DNA from: Pelagibacteraceae bacterium TMED146 | Lineage (GTDB): Bacteria > Pseudomonadota > Alphaproteobacteria > Pelagibacterales > Pelagibacteraceae | Direction: 5' to 3' | Length of the DNA: 6,677 nucleotides | NCBI GenBank assembly: GCA_002171085.1 | Contig: NHGV01000003.1 | Location: 167,474-174,150, forward strand | The notes under the pieces: generated by a model | What the model was told of the DNA's origin: nothing | The model's database searches: none | The model's input: the letters and a program-made list of their open reading frames with translations, nothing else | Position numbers and translations under genes: made by a program | Part shown: positions 5,101 to 6,677 of the stretch, one piece after another | Numbering within the stretch: position 1 is the stretch's first letter | Layout: the number at the start of each line of letters is the position of its first letter

Positions 5101-6677
5101 ATGGCAATTAAAAAATCAAATCAATTAATACCTGAGAATAATATTAGTATTAAAGGATTAGTTGAGCTTTCGAGCGATAAATCACTTAGTATTAGAAGTG
5201 TAATTTTTGCAAGTATTGCCTATGGGATCAGTAAAATTAAAATCAAGAATCCTGGTGAAGATGCTGAGACTGCAATTGAAGCAATTAAAGCTCTTGGAAT
5301 TAAAGTAATTAGAAATAAAAATCTATATACTGTTTACGGCTTAGGAATTGGTTATGATAGTAAACGCCCGCTTAAAATTTCATTTAATAATAGCGGAACT
5401 ACATTAAGATTATTAACGCCTTTAATAGCAGGCTCAAAGATTAATGCAAAAATTATAGGTGATAAAAGCTTAAGTAAAAGGCCCTACCGATTAGAATTTT
5501 TAAAACAGTTTTTAATGAACTTAAAACCCATAAATGGTCAATATTTGCCAATAAAAATTGAAGGTCATGAAAACTGTATTCAATCAAAAGTAAAAATTAA
5601 AAAACCCTCAGCTCAAATGGTTAGTGCTGCTACTATTGCTGGCATGATAAGTTACGGCGAAACCATAATAGAGGCTCCTAATAATGTGAGAGACCACACC
5701 ACAAGAGTTTTAAAGTACCTTAACTATCCAATTAAAGTTCAAAATAAAAAAAGCAAACAGATCATTATAGTTCAGGGAAGACGTTTTTTAAAACCCCTTA
5801 AAAACTATAATATTCCGTCCGACCCATCATCAAGTGCTTTTTTAATTACTATTGCAATCTTGACAAAAGGTTCAATTATTAAAATTAAAAATGTTTGTCT
5901 CAATCCATATCGAATAGGATTTATAAAGGTCTTAAAAAAAATGGGCGCCAGAATAATATTTTCAAATAAGAAAATCTATTTTGGTGAACCAATTGGAGAC
6001 ATAACAGCCTCATATTCTCCAAACCTTAAAGGTATTACAATTAAACCAAATGAAGTTGCAAGTATTATTGATGAAATTCCAATTTTATTGGTAGTTGCAT
6101 TATTTTGTAAGTCTAAAAGTATTTTTAATAATCTTACAGAACTAAAGTTTAAAGAATCAGATCGGCTTCGTGTTATGTATAAAAACTTAATATTATGTGG
6201 TGCTAATGTTACTAGAGTAAAAGACAACTTAATAATTGATGGTATCAATAACAGATTCTACTCTAGTGAAGTTCCAATTATCAAAGATTATTCTAAGGAC
6301 CACCGTATATGCATGGCTTTCTTCTGTTTGGCTGCAGTATCAAGAAAAAAAATACAGATTAATGACTTTGACTCGGTAAATGTAAGTTTTCCAAATTTTT
6401 TAAAAACTATTAATGATTTGAAATATAATAAAGGTAAAAAAATTCTTGTTGCCGCAGATGGACCGGTGGCTTGCGGAAAAACATCAATATTAAAAAAGAT
6501 AGTTGAAAAATTTGGTTCAAAAAAAGCAACTTTTTTAGATAGTGGTTTGCTATATCGCTACTTAACTTTAGTTCATTTACAAAGTAAGAAGAAGGAAATT
6601 AACACTAATTTTTTAGTCAAGCATCTAAAAAAAGTCAGTATTTCAAAATTACAAAATCCCAAACTTCATTCTATTGC
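5101..6677 (+). CDS. aroA: AroA-Cmk fusion: EPSP synthase joined to cytidylate kinase, 3'-truncated by window edge
   Basis: One frame of 525 codons runs from ATG 5101 to the right edge with no stop. Residues 1 to about 440 are a complete 3-phosphoshikimate 1-carboxyvinyltransferase, which joins shikimate 3-phosphate and PEP in aromatic amino-acid synthesis. Motifs in order are SDKSLSIRS (K27, S28, R32), NNSGTTLRLL (96-105, R103), SKRPYR (R127), PSAQMVSAA (S170, Q172), VRDHTTR (196-202), PSDPSSSAF (239-247), IIDEIPIL (322-329; D324, E325), KESDRLR (351-357) and KDHRICMAF (399-407), then SFPNFL (429-434). These resemble class II (CP4-like) AroA more than the E. coli class. After a linker of about six residues, the cytidylate kinase fold begins at about 447. 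Start choice is fixed by an in-frame TGA at 5086. An FYDLN gene upstream and cmk downstream is the usual alphaproteobacterial order, but as separate genes; rpsA would be expected next, off-window. Confidence 0.92.
   Translation, partial: MAIKKSNQLIPENNISIKGLVELSSDKSLSIRSVIFASIAYGISKIKIKNPGEDAETAIEAIKALGIKVIRNKNLYTVYGLGIGYDSKRPLKISFNNSGTTLRLLTPLIAGSKINAKIIGDKSLSKRPYRLEFLKQFLMNLKPINGQYLPIKIEGHENCIQSKVKIKKPSAQMVSAATIAGMISYGETIIEAPNNVRDHTTRVLKYLNYPIKVQNKKSKQIIIVQGRRFLKPLKNYNIPSDPSSSAFLITIAILTKGSIIKIKNVCLNPYRIGFIKVLKKMGARIIFSNKKIYFGEPIGDITASYSPNLKGITIKPNEVASIIDEIPILLVVALFCKSKSIFNNLTELKFKESDRLRVMYKNLILCGANVTRVKDNLIIDGINNRFYSSEVPIIKDYSKDHRICMAFFCLAAVSRKKIQINDFDSVNVSFPNFLKTINDLKYNKGKKILVAADGPVACGKTSILKKIVEKFGSKKATFLDSGLLYRYLTLVHLQSKKKEINTNFLVKHLKKVSISKLQNPKLHSI
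6439..6677 (+). other. cmk: Cytidylate kinase (Cmk) domain within the fused frame, partial
   Basis: This is the N-terminal third of a (d)CMP kinase domain, which phosphorylates CMP and dCMP using ATP. It is read in the same frame as AroA. KILVAADGPVACGKTS (residues 447-462 of the fusion) holds the P-loop; Cmk proteins usually read IDGPxxSGKGT here, so the Cys before GK and the Thr-Ser after it are deviations. FLDSGLLYRYLTL (478-490) matches the conserved DSGxxYR substrate-binding motif (D480, S481, G482, Y485, R486). No ATG lies in this frame between M405 and the P-loop; a TTG at 6418 is the only conventional alternative start, so separate initiation is unlikely but not excluded. The remaining roughly 140-150 residues expected for Cmk are beyond the edge. 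Confidence 0.85.

Noticed and set aside
5976..6248. Minus-strand open frame (90 codons) opposite aroA
   Set aside because: The plus strand encodes conserved AroA motifs (IDEIPIL, KESDRLR) here; the minus frame has no recognisable features.
1..6677. Mobile element, CRISPR array, prophage or defence island
   Set aside because: No transposase, integrase, terminal or regularly spaced repeats, tRNA or compositional break was seen; all genes are conserved housekeeping or envelope families.

Overview
The window is very AT-rich, tightly packed and has no room for accessory DNA. Intergenic gaps are 54 bp or less, adjacent genes abut or overlap, and no start has a strong Shine-Dalgarno sequence. Gene content and order (uppP next to an NDUFA9-like gene; rnd-kdsD-lptC-lptB; a TIGR02300 'FYDLN' protein divergent from aroA-cmk) point to an alphaproteobacterium. 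The low GC and compaction fit a streamlined marine lineage such as Pelagibacterales (SAR11). That assignment is inferred from gene order and composition, without a database comparison.

Layout: (1) 1-678 (+), the C-terminal four fifths of undecaprenyl-diphosphatase UppP, whose start lies off the left edge. (2) 675-1628 (-), an NDUFA9-type atypical SDR, tail-to-tail with uppP with overlapping stop codons. (3) A 22-bp divergent gap, then a (+) operon of ribonuclease D (1651-2271), arabinose-5-phosphate isomerase KdsD (2273-3247), LptC (3244-3843) and LptB (3818-4765), joined by 1-nt spacing or overlaps. (4) 4762-5046 (-), a small zinc-ribbon FYDLN protein, again tail-to-tail with overlapping stops. 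(5) A 54-bp divergent gap, then one uninterrupted (+) reading frame from 5101 to the right edge that encodes a complete EPSP synthase (AroA) followed without a stop by the start of cytidylate kinase (Cmk).

Much of the content serves the cell envelope. UppP recycles the lipid carrier for peptidoglycan and other surface polymers, KdsD makes the precursor of Kdo for LPS, and LptC and LptB power LPS export. AroA feeds aromatic amino-acid synthesis and Cmk feeds nucleotide pools.

I see no mobile element, CRISPR array, RNA gene or evident new defence or biosynthetic system. The points that merit a second look are the AroA-Cmk translational fusion, the lysine-rich N-terminal extension of about 76 residues on LptB, and the absence of lptA from its usual place between lptC and lptB.
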